Shown here: positions 48,433 through 57,514 of the stretch, in pieces
Position numbering within the stretch: position 1 is the stretch's first letter
Layout: each line of letters starts with the position of its first letter
Source: Streptomyces curacoi
Lineage (GTDB): Bacteria; Actinomycetota; Actinomycetes; Streptomycetales; Streptomycetaceae
DNA length: 64,000 nt
Assembly: GCF_001513975.1 (NCBI RefSeq)
Contig: NZ_KQ947985.1
Location: forward strand, 620,001-684,000
Direction of reading: 5' to 3'
Program-made: the position numbers and the translations under genes
The notes under the pieces: model-generated
Seen by the model: only the letters and a program-made list of their open reading frames with translations
Told to the model about the DNA's origin: nothing
The model's database searches: none

Positions 48433-51030
48433 GTGGACGCCGAGCTGACCAACAGGAGCCGGGACGCGATCAACGCGGCCGGCAACCGGGCCGTGACCGA
48501 GGGGCACCCGGACCTCACCCCTGCCCACCTGCTCCTGGCTCTGCTCCAGGGGCAGGACAACGAGAACATCATCGATCTGCTGGCCGCCGTCGACGCGGAC
48601 CAGGCCTCCGTGCGCGCCGGTGCGGAGAAGGTGCTCGCCGCGCTGCCCAGCGTGACCGGGTCCACCGTCGCGCCGCCGCAGCCCAACCGTGAGCTGCTCG
48701 CCGTGATCGCCGACGCCCAGGCGCGGGCCAAGGAGCTCGGGGACGAGTACCTCTCGACCGAGCACCTCCTCATCGGCATCGCCGCCAAGGGCGGCCAGGC
48801 CGGCGAGGTGCTCGCCCAGCAGGGGGCCAGTGCGAAGAAGCTGCTGGAGGCCTTCCGGAAGGCCCGCGGCGGGCGCCGGGTGACCACCGCCGACCCCGAG
48901 GGGCAGTACAAGGCGCTGGAGAAGTTCGGCACCGACTTCACCGCCGCGGCCCGCGAGGGCAAGCTCGACCCCGTCATCGGGCGCGACCAGGAGATCCGGC
49001 GGGTCGTGCAGGTGCTCAGCCGCCGTACCAAGAACAACCCCGTCCTCATCGGTGAGCCGGGCGTGGGCAAGACCGCCGTCGTGGAGGGACTCGCCCAGCG
49101 GATCGTGAAGGGGGACGTGCCCGAGTCCCTCAAGGACAAGCGGCTCGTCGCGCTCGACCTCTCCGCCATGGTCGCCGGGGCCAAGTACCGGGGTGAGTTC
49201 GAGGAGCGGCTGAAGACCGTGCTCGCGGAGATCAAGGACTCCGACGGGCAGATCATCACCTTCATCGACGAGCTGCACACCGTCGTGGGCGCCGGTGCCG
49301 GCGGGGACTCCGCCATGGACGCGGGCAACATGCTCAAGCCGATGCTCGCGCGTGGTGAGCTGCGCATGGTGGGTGCGACGACCCTCGACGAGTACCGCGA
49401 GCGGATCGAGAAGGACCCGGCTCTGGAGCGCCGCTTCCAGCAGGTGCTGGTGGCGGAGCCGACCGTCGAGGACACCATCGCGATCCTGCGCGGGCTCAAG
49501 GGCCGCTACGAGGCCCACCACAAGGTGCAGATCGCGGACAGCGCGCTGGTCGCGGCCGCCACGCTGTCCGACCGGTACATCACCTCCCGCTTCCTGCCGG
49601 ACAAGGCAATCGACCTGGTCGACGAGGCGGCCTCCCGCCTCCGTATGGAGATCGACTCGTCCCCCGTCGAGATCGACGAACTCCAGCGTGCCGTCGACCG
49701 GTTGAAGATGGAGGAGCTGGCGCTGGACAAGGAGACCGACCCGGCCTCCCGCGAGCGCCTGGAGAAGCTGCGCCGCGACCTCGCCGACAAGGAGGAGGAG
49801 CTGCGGGGCCTGACCGCCCGCTGGGAGAAGGAGAAGCAGTCCCTCAACCGCGTCGGCGAGCTGAAGGAACGGCTCGACGAGGTGCGCGGGCAGGCCGAAC
49901 GCGCCCAGCGCGACGGCGACTTCGACACCGCGTCCAAGCTGCTCTACGGCGAGATCCCGGCCCTGGAGAAGGAGCTGGAGGCCGCCTCCGCCGCCGAGGA
50001 GGAAGTCGCCAAGGACACCATGGTCAAGGAAGAGGTCGGCTCCGACGACATCGCCGACGTCGTCGCGGCCTGGACCGGCATTCCGGCCGGACGGCTCCTG
50101 GAGGGCGAGACCCAGAAGCTCCTGCGCATGGAGGACGAGCTGGGCAAGCGGCTCATCGGCCAGACGGAGGCCGTGCGGGCCGTGTCCGACGCCGTACGCC
50201 GCACCCGCGCCGGCATCGCCGACCCGGACCGCCCGACCGGCTCCTTCCTCTTCCTCGGCCCGACCGGTGTCGGCAAGACCGAACTGGCCAAGGCGCTCGC
50301 CGACTTCCTCTTCGACGACGAGCGGGCGATGGTCCGCATCGACATGTCGGAGTACGGCGAGAAGCACAGCGTGGCCCGGCTGGTCGGCGCGCCGCCCGGG
50401 TACGTCGGCTACGAGGAGGGCGGCCAGCTGACGGAGGCGGTGCGGCGCAGGCCGTACAGCGTGATCCTGCTGGACGAGGTGGAGAAGGCGCACCCCGAGG
50501 TCTTCGACATCCTCCTGCAGGTGCTCGACGACGGGCGGCTGACGGACGGTCAGGGCCGCACGGTCGACTTCCGCAACACGATCCTGGTACTGACCTCGAA
50601 CCTGGGCAGCCAGTTCCTGGTCGACCCGCTCACGAGCGAGGCGGAGAAGAAGGAGCAGGTCCTGGAGGTGGTCCGGGCCTCCTTCAAGCCGGAGTTCCTC
50701 AACCGCCTGGACGACCTGGTGGTCTTCTCCGCCCTGACCAAGGACGACCTGGGCCGTATCGCCCGGCTCCAGATCGACCGCCTGGCCAAGCGGCTCGCGG
50801 AACGCCGGCTGGCCCTGGAGGTCACCCCGCAGGCCCTGGCCTGGCTCGCCGACGAGGGCAACGACCCGGCCTACGGCGCCCGCCCGCTGCGCCGCCTCAT
50901 CCAGACCGCCATCGGCGACCGCCTGGCCAAGGAGATCCTGGCCGGGGAGGTCAAGGACGGCGACACGGTCCGGGTGGACGCGTTCGGGGACGGGCTGATC
51001 GTGGGGCCGGCGACGGCGAAGACGCTGTAA
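48433..51030 (+). CDS. clpB: ATP-dependent disaggregase ClpB
   Basis: The 865-aa Hsp100 has an N-terminal repeat domain and a first AAA+ module with Walker A GEPGVGKT (residues about 207-214). A coiled-coil middle domain follows (about 410-530, rich in Glu/Lys/Leu), then a second AAA+ module with GPTGVGKT (about 609-616) and Walker [16 protein letters not shown]. It rescues aggregated protein with DnaK/DnaJ. There is no ClpP-binding tripeptide. GTG at 48433 follows GGAGGAG. A HAIR box lies upstream. Confidence 0.97.
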   Translation: MDAELTNRSRDAINAAGNRAVTEGHPDLTPAHLLLALLQGQDNENIIDLLAAVDADQASVRAGAEKVLAALPSVTGSTVAPPQPNRELLAVIADAQARAKELGDEYLSTEHLLIGIAAKGGQAGEVLAQQGASAKKLLEAFRKARGGRRVTTADPEGQYKALEKFGTDFTAAAREGKLDPVIGRDQEIRRVVQVLSRRTKNNPVLIGEPGVGKTAVVEGLAQRIVKGDVPESLKDKRLVALDLSAMVAGAKYRGEFEERLKTVLAEIKDSDGQIITFIDELHTVVGAGAGGDSAMDAGNMLKPMLARGELRMVGATTLDEYRERIEKDPALERRFQQVLVAEPTVEDTIAILRGLKGRYEAHHKVQIADSALVAAATLSDRYITSRFLPDKAIDLVDEAASRLRMEIDSSPVEIDELQRAVDRLKMEELALDKETDPASRERLEKLRRDLADKEEELRGLTARWEKEKQSLNRVGELKERLDEVRGQAERAQRDGDFDTASKLLYGEIPALEKELEAASAAEEEVAKDTMVKEEVGSDDIADVVAAWTGIPAGRLLEGETQKLLRMEDELGKRLIGQTEAVRAVSDAVRRTRAGIADPDRPTGSFLFLGPTGVGKTELAKALADFLFDDERAMVRIDMSEYGEKHSVARLVGAPPGYVGYEEGGQLTEAVRRRPYSVILLDEVEKAHPEVFDILLQVLDDGRLTDGQGRTVDFRNTILVLTSNLGSQFLVDPLTSEAEKKEQVLEVVRASFKPEFLNRLDDLVVFSALTKDDLGRIARLQIDRLAKRLAERRLALEVTPQALAWLADEGNDPAYGARPLRRLIQTAIGDRLAKEILAGEVKDGDTVRVDAFGDGLIVGPATAKTL

Positions 51031-51150
51031 GGAGCGGCGCCCTGGCAGGCCCGTCACCCGCTGGGGGCCGCCCGTTGGTCATGGCCTTGTCACCCCCGAT
51101 GACCGGATCGAGTCAGCTGAGGGCTGACAGGCCCGTCAGGGCTTGCCACC

Positions 51151-51171
51151 CCCCTCCCCGCATGGGGGAGG
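51151..51171. terminator. hairpin between clpB and the YbjN-like gene
   Basis: CCTCCCC (51153-51159) and GGGGGAGG (51164-51171) form a short GC stem with a 4-nt loop. No T-run; modest evidence for termination of clpB. Confidence 0.4.
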
Positions 51172-51202
51172 ATGGCGGGATCCGTACGAAGGGAAAATCA
51201 CG

Positions 51203-51733
51203 GTGAGCATCGACCCGTCCTCGATTCCGAACTTCGGGGGGCAGCAGCCGCAGCCCGGGCCGCCGCCCGGCCCCGTTGTCCCGGATCAGGACCTCGTGAA
51301 GCAGCTCCTCGACCAGATGGAGCTGAAGTACGTCGTCGACGACGAGGGTGACCTCGCGGCGCCGTGGGAGCAGTTCCGTACGTACTTCATGTTCCGCGGC
51401 GAGGGCGAACAGCAGGTCTTCTCGGTGCGGACGTTCTACGACCGGCCCCACAAGATCGACGAGAAGCCCCAGCTCCTGGAGTCGATCGACGACTGGAACC
51501 GCCGGACCCTGTGGCCCAAGGTGTACAGCCACACGCATGACGACGGCACCGTCCGCCTGATCGGCGAGGCGCAGATGCTGATCGGCACCGGCGTGAGCCT
51601 GGAGCACTTCGTCTCGTCGACGGTCAGCTGGGTGCGGGCCGCCATCGAGTTCGACAAGTGGCTCGTCGAGCAGCTCGGCCTTGAGCAGGAGGTCAACGAG
51701 GCGGAGAAGCCCGAGGACGAAGACGGCGAGTAA
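51203..51733 (+). CDS. YbjN-domain protein
   Basis: The 176-aa protein starts with a Pro/Gln-rich segment and then a YbjN (type III chaperone-like) domain: LVKQLLDQMELKYVVDDEGD, then FRTYFMFRGEGEQQVFSVRT, DWNRRTLWPKVYSHTHDDGT and TGVSLEHFVSSTVSWVRAAI. The family is implicated in stress and chaperone-like roles; the activity is unknown. GTG at 51203 follows AAGGGAAA. The acidic C-terminus (EKPEDEDGE) is typical. It follows clpB on the same strand. Confidence 0.85.
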   Translation: MSIDPSSIPNFGGQQPQPGPPPGPVVPDQDLVKQLLDQMELKYVVDDEGDLAAPWEQFRTYFMFRGEGEQQVFSVRTFYDRPHKIDEKPQLLESIDDWNRRTLWPKVYSHTHDDGTVRLIGEAQMLIGTGVSLEHFVSSTVSWVRAAIEFDKWLVEQLGLEQEVNEAEKPEDEDGE

Positions 51734-51754
51734 GCCGCCCGACAGCAGACGTGC

Positions 51755-52960
51755 CTACAGCGGCGTATCGGCGATCACGACCAGATACGCGCCGTAGGTG
51801 AGGGAGAGCCCGGCCAGGGCACCGGCCACCACGGCCGCGTGCCAGGGCCGGGCTCTCGCCGTCCGCACCAGCGCCCGCGCGAGCGGCAGCAGGAGCGGGA
51901 AGGCGGGCAGCAGGAAGCGGGGCTTGGACTCGAAGAACCCGGACCCGCCGAGCGCGACCAGCAGCAATACGCCGCTGTAGACCAGCAGCACCAGCGGGGC
52001 GCGGTCGGCCAGCAGCAGCCCGTACAGCAGGACCGCCGCCGCGACGATCACCATCGTCATCGGGAAGACGAAGCGGTCGCCGTGCAGGAGCACATGCCGG
52101 ACGAAGCGCGCCGATCCCCGGCCGAAGTCGAACGTCGACCCCCACCGGCGCTGCACCTCGAAGTACCCGCCGAGCAGGTCGCCCGTGCGATGGCCCACCC
52201 ACAGCACATACGCGGCCCAGCCGAGCGGCGCGAGCGCGGCGCCCGTCCACAGCCTGTGGGTGACCCCGCCGGTCTGCCGTCGGCCGCGCCACGCCTCGTA
52301 CGCCGCCGCGGCCAGCACGGCCGCCGCGACCGCGAACCCGTTGGGCCGCGCCAGCCCCGCCAGCGCGGCCAGCGCCCCGGCCCACAGCCAGCGCCCGCCG
52401 AGCACCGCGTACAGCGACCAGGCGGCGAAGGCGGTGAGGACGGGTTCGGTGTACGCCATGGACAGCACGACCGAGTGGGGCAGCAGGCCCCACAGCAGCA
52501 CGAGCGCCGTGCCCACCGCCCGCCCGTGCAGCCGGGCGCCGAGGGCGTAGACGCCGCACGCGGCCACCCCGGCCGCCGACCACGACACGAGCAGCCCGCA
52601 GGCGCCGCCGCCCAGCGGGGTCAGCGTGGCGACGGCCCGCACCAGCGCCGGGTACAGCGGGAAGAACGCCAGGTCGCTCTGGACGGCACCGGGCTCGAAG
52701 CGCAGGGTGCGGCCGTATCCGTGCGCGGCGATCCCCAGGTACCACAGCGAGTCCCAGGACCGTCCGAGCAGCGCCAGCGGCCGCTTGTCCCCGGTGGCCC
52801 AGGCGACGGCCGCGACCACGGTCAGGCCGGCGAGCCGGGCGACGGCGAACAGACCGAGAGCGGTACCGGCCGCGACCGGCAGAGACCTGCGAGGGGCCGT
52901 GCGCCCGGCGGTTTCGCGCGGGGTGACGGCGGGCGGCGCGAGGGTGCTGACATGAGTCAC
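51755..52960 (-). CDS. polytopic membrane glycosyltransferase (mannosyltransferase-like)
   Basis: About 400 aa with roughly ten transmembrane helices. Conserved segments typical of GT-C or PIG-V-type mannosyltransferases are present: GRSWDSLWYLGIAAHGY with an acidic residue in the first loop, SDLAFFPLYPALVRAVATL, SMAYTEPVLTAFAAWSLYA and FEVQRRWGSTFDFGRGSARF. It should use a polyprenyl-linked sugar at the outer face; acceptor unknown. The start could be GTG 52960 or ATG 52999; neither has a clear ribosome site and GTG is preferred. Downstream of the aminotransferase gene on the same strand. Confidence 0.78.
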   Translation of the reverse strand: MTHVSTLAPPAVTPRETAGRTAPRRSLPVAAGTALGLFAVARLAGLTVVAAVAWATGDKRPLALLGRSWDSLWYLGIAAHGYGRTLRFEPGAVQSDLAFFPLYPALVRAVATLTPLGGGACGLLVSWSAAGVAACGVYALGARLHGRAVGTALVLLWGLLPHSVVLSMAYTEPVLTAFAAWSLYAVLGGRWLWAGALAALAGLARPNGFAVAAAVLAAAAYEAWRGRRQTGGVTHRLWTGAALAPLGWAAYVLWVGHRTGDLLGGYFEVQRRWGSTFDFGRGSARFVRHVLLHGDRFVFPMTMVIVAAAVLLYGLLLADRAPLVLLVYSGVLLLVALGGSGFFESKPRFLLPAFPLLLPLARALVRTARARPWHAAVVAGALAGLSLTYGAYLVVIADTPL

Positions 52961-53030
52961 ACCGGAACATTGCAGGGCAAAAGCGGCATACGCGAGCATT
53001 GCCCGTCCAGCGTGTACGGTTTCGCAGGGC

Positions 53031-54224
53031 TCACCCCGCCAGGGACTTGAGCCGCTTCACCGCCTCCTGGAGCACCTCCGCCTGCTTGCAGAACGCGAAC
53101 CGCACGAAGGGTGCCCCCGCCTCCCGGTGGTCGTAGAAGACCGCGTTGGGGATGGCGACGACCCCGGCCCGCTCCGGCAGCGCGCGGCAGAAGGCGAAGC
53201 CGTCCCTCTCGCCGAGAGGGCGGATGTCGGTGGTGATGAAGTAGGTGCCCGCGGGCTTGAACACCCCGAATCCCGCCTCCGCCAGCCCCGCCGCCAGCAG
53301 GTCCCGCTTGGCCAGCATGTCCGCGCGGAAGGCCGTGAAGTAGCTGTCGGGCAGGGCGAGCGCCTCGGCGACCGCGTACTGGAACGGCCCCGACGAGACA
53401 TACGTCAGGAACTGCTTCGCCGAGCGGGCCGCCGCCACCAGCCCGGGCGCGGCCGTGATCCAGCCGACCTTCCAGCCGGTGAAGGAGAAGCTCTTGCCCG
53501 CCGACCCGATGGTCACCGTCCGCTCGCGCATGCCCGGGAAGCCGGCGAGCGGCAGGTGCTCGGCGTCGTCGAAGACCAGGTGCTCGTACACCTCGTCCGT
53601 CACGACCAGCAGATCCCGCTCGACGGCCAGCTCGGCGATCGCGGCCAGCTCCGCGCGGGTGAGGACCGTGCCGGTGGGGTTGTGCGGGGTGTTGATCAGC
53701 AGCAGCCGGGTGCGGTCGGTGACGGCGGCACGCAACTCGTCGAGGTCGAGCCGGAAGCTCGCGCCGCCCTCGTCGACGTGCGGGCGCAGGGTGACCGGCA
53801 CCCGCGTCCCGCCCGCCATCGCGATGCAGGCCGCGTACGAGTCGTAGTACGGCTCGAAGGCGATGACCTCGTCGCCCGGCTCCAGCAGCGCGAGCAGCGC
53901 CGCCGCGATGGCCTCGGTGGCGCCCGCCGTGACCAGGACCTCGGTGTCGGGGTCGTACGACAGCCCGTAGCGCCGCTCCTGGTGCGCGGCGATCGCCGTG
54001 CGCAGCTCGGGGATGCCCGGGCCCGGCGGGTACTGGTTGCCGCGGCCCTCCCGCAGGGCCCGCACGGCCGCCTCGCGGACCTCCTCGGGGCCGTCCGTGT
54101 CGGGGAAACCCTGACCGAGGTTGATGGACCCGGTCCGCAGGGCCAGCGCGGACATCTCGGCGAAGATCGTCGTCCCGAACTCGGCGAGCCGGCGGTTGAG
54201 CAAGGGGCGGGTGGTGGAGGTCAT
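53031..54224 (-). CDS. class I/II pyridoxal-phosphate aminotransferase
   Basis: The 397-aa fold-type I aminotransferase has INLGQGFPDTDGPEEVREAA, then TAGATEAIAAALLALLEPGD, INTPHNPTGTVLT (PLP-phosphate and Asn region), VVTDEVYEHLVFD (Asp-Tyr pair) and the Schiff-base lysine in SAGKSFSFTGWKVGW. It resembles kynurenine/methionine aminotransferases and actinobacterial N-succinyldiaminopimelate aminotransferases. Which amino acid it uses cannot be decided here. ATG 54224 (AGG 9 nt upstream) is preferred over ATG 54233. Cytoplasmic. Confidence 0.9.
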   Translation of the reverse strand: MTSTTRPLLNRRLAEFGTTIFAEMSALALRTGSINLGQGFPDTDGPEEVREAAVRALREGRGNQYPPGPGIPELRTAIAAHQERRYGLSYDPDTEVLVTAGATEAIAAALLALLEPGDEVIAFEPYYDSYAACIAMAGGTRVPVTLRPHVDEGGASFRLDLDELRAAVTDRTRLLLINTPHNPTGTVLTRAELAAIAELAVERDLLVVTDEVYEHLVFDDAEHLPLAGFPGMRERTVTIGSAGKSFSFTGWKVGWITAAPGLVAAARSAKQFLTYVSSGPFQYAVAEALALPDSYFTAFRADMLAKRDLLAAGLAEAGFGVFKPAGTYFITTDIRPLGERDGFAFCRALPERAGVVAIPNAVFYDHREAGAPFVRFAFCKQAEVLQEAVKRLKSLAG

Positions 54225-54586
54225 GGCGGTCATCCTGCGCCCAAGCTCTGGAGTTCCTCAACTCTGCTTCATTGATCGGCACCTGCGCCGATACCAGATG
54301 CACGGCTTCTGAGCAGGGGAGGAGCCGTCGCCGACTGTCGTCGTCTGTCGTCGTTGAGCACCCCCGCACGGCCCAGAGACGGCCCGGGCGGGGGTGTCGC
54401 GGTGCTCCTCGATGCGAACTACGGGCGGGACGGTTGCTGAGGCTTTCTGTACTGGTCAACCGGTTCGGGACAAGCAGGGACGGTCGGTGCTGTTCGGCGA
54501 GGTTGCTGTACATCGCTGCTGTACGGCATCAGCGGAGCCGTCGTTGATCTTGCGGCGGAACTTCTCTGACGATCTAATAGCCCGCC
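54225..54586. other. intergenic region at the chromosome/accessory boundary
   Basis: No supported gene. It contains a CGTCGTC-rich stretch (about 54328-54356) and an inverted repeat at 54359-54396 (CACCCCCGC with GCGGGGGTG). The codon-biased backbone ends here; DNA to the right is accessory-like. Confidence 0.4.
54359..54396. terminator. GC hairpin in the boundary region
   Basis: CACCCCCGC (54359-54367) and GCGGGGGTG (54388-54396) with a 20-nt centre. No T-run. A possible terminator for transcription entering from either side. Confidence 0.4.
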
Positions 54587-55111
54587 ATGGATTCCGGGAT
54601 AGCGGCAGTGATCGGGGCCGCAGTAGGTGCGGTGGGTGGACTCGGCGGCAGCCTGTTCACAATGCTCGGGCAGCGTGGGCAACAACGCGCAGATCGGGAC
54701 CGTTGGCGCGACGACATGCGTCGTCAGGCATATACGGCGTTACTGGACTGCTGTGAGCGACTCGCAGCCGGATGGTGGGTGGCTGCTGACACCTTGCGCA
54801 CCAACGGCGCTGACGAGGCGGTGCGTGAGGAACGTTACCTTCGAGCACATGAACTGTGGACTGAGTTCAGCTCTGCTGTCGCTGCAGTTTCTGTCGCTGG
54901 CCCTTCGCAGGTTACCGCTGCGGCCGAGCCTCTTATCAGTGCTCTCTTCGAACTAGACGCAGCAGGAACCGACTGGCGGGACGCTCTGAGGAGTGGTCGA
55001 CAGCGGGGGCTGTCCAGATGGGAAGAAAGATTCGATGCCGCGATGGAGGCGATTCAAGCGCCCAGAGCAAACTTCAGGCGCGCCGTTCGGGAAGCCCTCG
55101 ACACCGCCTAG
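54587..55111 (+). CDS. membrane-anchored helical protein, 174 aa
   Basis: The protein begins with a glycine-rich hydrophobic helix (MDSGIAAVIGAAVGAVGGLG, continuing to about residue 28). A long cytoplasmic helical region follows (RDRWRDDMRRQAYTALLDCC, then RLAAGWWVAADTLRT). Codon 52 (54740-54742) is TTA, a bldA-dependent leucine codon. Weak codon bias marks it as accessory. It has the same layout as the frameshifted protein at 2009-2661. The 153-bp palindromic repeat starts 15 bp after its stop. Function unknown. Confidence 0.65.
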   Translation: MDSGIAAVIGAAVGAVGGLGGSLFTMLGQRGQQRADRDRWRDDMRRQAYTALLDCCERLAAGWWVAADTLRTNGADEAVREERYLRAHELWTEFSSAVAAVSVAGPSQVTAAAEPLISALFELDAAGTDWRDALRSGRQRGLSRWEERFDAAMEAIQAPRANFRRAVREALDTA

Positions 55112-55125
55112 CGCGGCTGCAACGA

Positions 55126-55278
55126 GGTCGGTGGAGCGGCTTTGGGCTGGAGCTGCTTTGGGGCGAGTGATCTTGGCCCCTTAAGCTTCCGGCGAGTCGG
55201 GCAGTCTGTGGACCTGCCCGTTAAAGCACGACGTTGGGGCCAAGATCTTAGAGGCTCGCCCCAAAGTGGCTGCCTAAA
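55126..55278. repeat. 153-bp palindromic dispersed repeat, copy 2
   Basis: This is the second copy of the repeat at 2941-3093. Here all three stems pair perfectly: CTTTGGGGCGAG (55156-55167) with CTCGCCCCAAAG (55255-55266); GATCTTGGCCCC (55169-55180) with GGGGCCAAGATC (55236-55247); CGGGCAG (55198-55204) with CTGCCCG (55214-55220) around a loop TCTGTGGAC that is identical in both copies. It begins 15 bp after the TTA-containing gene and sits at the left edge of the AICE region. Confidence 0.85.
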
Positions 55279-55430
55279 GCCGTGGAGCCGACCGCCCCAG
55301 CCACAGAGGGTTTCCCCGTCCCACGCCCCCGCAGTCGTCGGCGCCCCGCCGTACAGGCGGCGCGCTCCCGCGCCGTGCGCGGGGGCCTTGATGATGTAGG
55401 GAAACTTCCACCGCATGGCGCTTCGGGTGC
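55279..55430. other. non-coding stretch between repeat copy 2 and the XRE-TPR gene
   Basis: No gene is supported. It is GC-rich with short inverted repeats (for example CGGCGCGC near 55355). It may hold the 3-prime region of the minus-strand regulator transcript. Confidence 0.35.
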
Positions 55431-56666
55431 CTAGATGACGGCACTCCGCTCGGCCAAGCTGCGCAGCGACTCGGGGATGCGAGGGTCCGAGAGCTGGATC
55501 AAGTCGCGGATGACCTCTCGGGCCAGGTGGTGGTCGTGGATCTGCTCGGGCGCCAGGGCTTCGGCCTCCATGAGTGCGGCTGTGGCCTCGCCGACGTGTC
55601 GCCGCTGCGCGTGTGCCCGCGCCACGTCAAGCAGGAAACGTGACTGCCGCTCAGGGGAAAGGCCTGATGCGTCAACTTGCTGGGCCACCTCTAGGGCAAG
55701 CCCCGCATCGCCCAACTCCACCGCCGTGCTCACGGCGTGGATCTCGACGTTCGTCGGCCCGAACTCCGTGTCGAAGTCGTTGCGGTCACCGCCCAACCGC
55801 GCTGCGATTCCGCGCGCTCGGTCGATGTGCTCATGGGTCCGCCCTCGGTTGCCCTCCCTCGCGTTGATCACTGCAAGAACGAGGTTCATGGCACCGAAGA
55901 GCGACAGCTCTTCCGCCGGGCACGTCGGGGACTCTGTCTTCGGACCCATGACGGCCACGGCGGATTGCGCTGCCTGCTCGGCCTGGTCCATGTGCTGCTG
56001 CCGCATGAAGGCGTGCGCCATTCGGAACAGACTCGCGACGACTTCCAACGGCTGCCCCGCAAGTTCGGCTGCCTGTAGTGCTCGGTCGGCCGCGACCCAC
56101 GCCGCATCCGCCTGATCTTGCCGGGTGAAGCTTGCTGCGGCCACCTGGTACGCCTTGGCGCGTAGGGCGTGAAGTTCCGTGCGCTCGCCTGCTGGCGCGT
56201 GCCGTACGGCGGCCTCGATGCTCGGGAGCAGCTTGGCGAGATGATCACTCAGCGCCGCGTAACTCGACGCATGGACGAGAGTCCACGCCTCGTCTACTTG
56301 CTGACGGAACTCGGCAAGCGATGGAGTCGGTTCGGCCGGGGGCTGCTCGAAGAGGCTGCCCAGCGCGGGGTGACCGGTAAGGGCTACCCGCAGACCGTCG
56401 AGGTCGTTGCTCTTCGTCAGCTCCTCTGGCTCGGCTTCCTCCGCCGGAGCAGCGTCGGACCGAAGGTCGCGGAGGGGCACGTTGAGCGCATCGGCGAGAG
56501 CCTGAAGGACTGATAGCCGCTCGACGGGCTGTACGCCTCTTTCGACCTGCGAAACCCAGCTCTCGGAACGTCCCATCGCGGCGGCAAGGTCGCTCTGAGA
56601 CATGCCTGCGGCGCGGCGCAGCTCCTTAACCCTCTGGCCGACAGTCTTGGTGTCTGAAGCCGTCAC
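55431..56666 (-). CDS. XRE-family regulator with TPR-like C-terminal region
   Basis: The 411-aa protein has an XRE HTH (VKELRRAAGMSQSDLAAAMG, then RSESWVSQVERGVQPVE, residues about 12-48), an acidic linker, and about 300 residues of helical repeats reminiscent of TPR sensors (ADAAWVAADRALQAAELAGQ, then AHAFMRQQHMDQAEQAAQSA). Such proteins can sense peptides or small ligands. The GTG start overlaps the stop of the upstream monooxygenase gene by GTGA. It probably controls the divergent transfer operon through sites in 56984-57154. Confidence 0.82.
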   Translation of the reverse strand: MTASDTKTVGQRVKELRRAAGMSQSDLAAAMGRSESWVSQVERGVQPVERLSVLQALADALNVPLRDLRSDAAPAEEAEPEELTKSNDLDGLRVALTGHPALGSLFEQPPAEPTPSLAEFRQQVDEAWTLVHASSYAALSDHLAKLLPSIEAAVRHAPAGERTELHALRAKAYQVAAASFTRQDQADAAWVAADRALQAAELAGQPLEVVASLFRMAHAFMRQQHMDQAEQAAQSAVAVMGPKTESPTCPAEELSLFGAMNLVLAVINAREGNRGRTHEHIDRARGIAARLGGDRNDFDTEFGPTNVEIHAVSTAVELGDAGLALEVAQQVDASGLSPERQSRFLLDVARAHAQRRHVGEATAALMEAEALAPEQIHDHHLAREVIRDLIQLSDPRIPESLRSLAERSAVI

Positions 56667-56983
56667 TTCTCGGCTCCGGCGGGGTACTTGCCTGCATACG
56701 GCTGGAGGCGGTCAACCTCGGTCTTTTCCACGTACTTGGCGCGCTCCGCCAGGAAGTGACGCGTGTGGGGCTGACGCTCGTGCTCCTCGAAGGCGGCCTG
56801 GTCGGCGTACAGCTCAAAGAAGATCCGCTCATTGGGTGCACCCTCGACCTCGTGGCACGCATAGACCAGCGTGCCGGGCTCGTGGGCCCGGATCCCTGCA
56901 GTGGTCTCTCGGATCAGCGCATCGAATGCCCCGCCTGCCCCGTCGCGCAGCGTGAAGCGAACAAAGAGCCCATAGTTGGCCAT
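56663..56983 (-). CDS. antibiotic biosynthesis monooxygenase (ABM) domain protein
   Basis: The 106-aa ferredoxin-like ABM protein reads YGLFVRFTLRDGAGGAFDAL, then GTLVYACHEVEGAPNERIFF, ELYADQAAFEEHE and HTRHFLAERAKYVEKTEV. Small ABM proteins act as cofactor-free oxygenases or as stress proteins; its substrate is unknown. ATG at 56983 follows GAGGAGACAGGA. It leads the two-gene minus-strand operon with the XRE-TPR regulator, and its presence in the regulatory unit of an AICE is unusual. Confidence 0.82.
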   Translation of the reverse strand: MANYGLFVRFTLRDGAGGAFDALIRETTAGIRAHEPGTLVYACHEVEGAPNERIFFELYADQAAFEEHERQPHTRHFLAERAKYVEKTEVDRLQPYAGKYPAGAEK

Positions 56984-57028
56984 TCCTGTCTCCTCTCGTC
57001 GCACTCAGTCTCCCAGACTCGGAGTTCT

Positions 57029-57058
57029 GCTACTAGTCGCAGTTTTTCTGCGAGTAGC
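57029..57058. promoter_or_regulatory. inverted repeat in the divergent AICE control region
   Basis: GCTACT (57029-57034) and CGCAG (57038-57042) pair with CTGCG and AGTAGC (57048-57058) around TTTTT, with a 3-nt bulge. It lies between the regulator operon and the transfer operon, a likely operator for the XRE regulator. Confidence 0.45.
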
Positions 57059-57084
57059 TTCGGTGGTGTCGCAACAACAAGCCG

Positions 57085-57129
57085 CCCCGGGCTGCGTGCC
57101 ATCCGCCAAGATCACAACGCAGCCCGGGG
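57085..57129 (+). promoter_or_regulatory. 13-bp GC hairpin in the leader of the transfer operon
   Basis: CCCCGGGCTGCGT (57085-57097) and ACGCAGCCCGGGG (57117-57129) are exact complements with a 19-nt loop, 25 bp before the first gene. It could be an attenuator or a barrier to readthrough into tra. Confidence 0.55.
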
Positions 57130-57154
57130 CTCATCCCAAAAGGGAGACTCCATC

Positions 57155-57511
57155 ATGCGTCAGATCCCCGTCGACACCTCCGCCGCGACCGTGATGGTCG
57201 CCAAGACCCCGCAGCCCAAGGTCAAGGACCGCCGTACCGGCGAGATCGCCACCGACGCCGACACCGGCGCGAAGCTGATGACGGTCGACGTGATGTTCGC
57301 GGCGAACGACGAGGTCGAGATCCTGTCCATCACCGTCCCCGAGCCGGGCATCTCCGGCGAGCTGGTGATGGGTACCTCGGTCGCGCTCACCGGCTTGATC
57401 GCCCGGCCGTGGGAGAACGAGTTCAACGGCCAGAAGCGGCACGGGATCGCCTTCCGCGCGGTCGCCGTCACGTCGTTGGCCGCCGGTGCCTCGAAGCCGA
57501 AGGCGGCCTGA
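57155..57511 (+). CDS. conserved AICE protein, 118 aa
   Basis: A beta-rich protein (VDTSAATVMVAKTPQPKVKD, then KLMTVDVMFAANDEVEILSI, GELVMGTSVALTGLIARPWE and QKRHGIAFRAVAV). It occurs upstream of tra in related elements by my recollection. The fold may be an OB-type barrel, so DNA or protein binding is possible, but this is inference. ATG at 57155 follows GGGAG. It ends 3 bp before tra and is surely co-transcribed with it. Confidence 0.72.
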   Translation: MRQIPVDTSAATVMVAKTPQPKVKDRRTGEIATDADTGAKLMTVDVMFAANDEVEILSITVPEPGISGELVMGTSVALTGLIARPWENEFNGQKRHGIAFRAVAVTSLAAGASKPKAA

Positions 57512-57514
57512 GCC

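Noticed and set aside
48388..51057. 889-aa minus-strand ORF opposite clpB
   Set aside because: Antisense shadow caused by high third-position GC; the plus strand has clear ClpB motifs and no ribosome site supports the minus reading.
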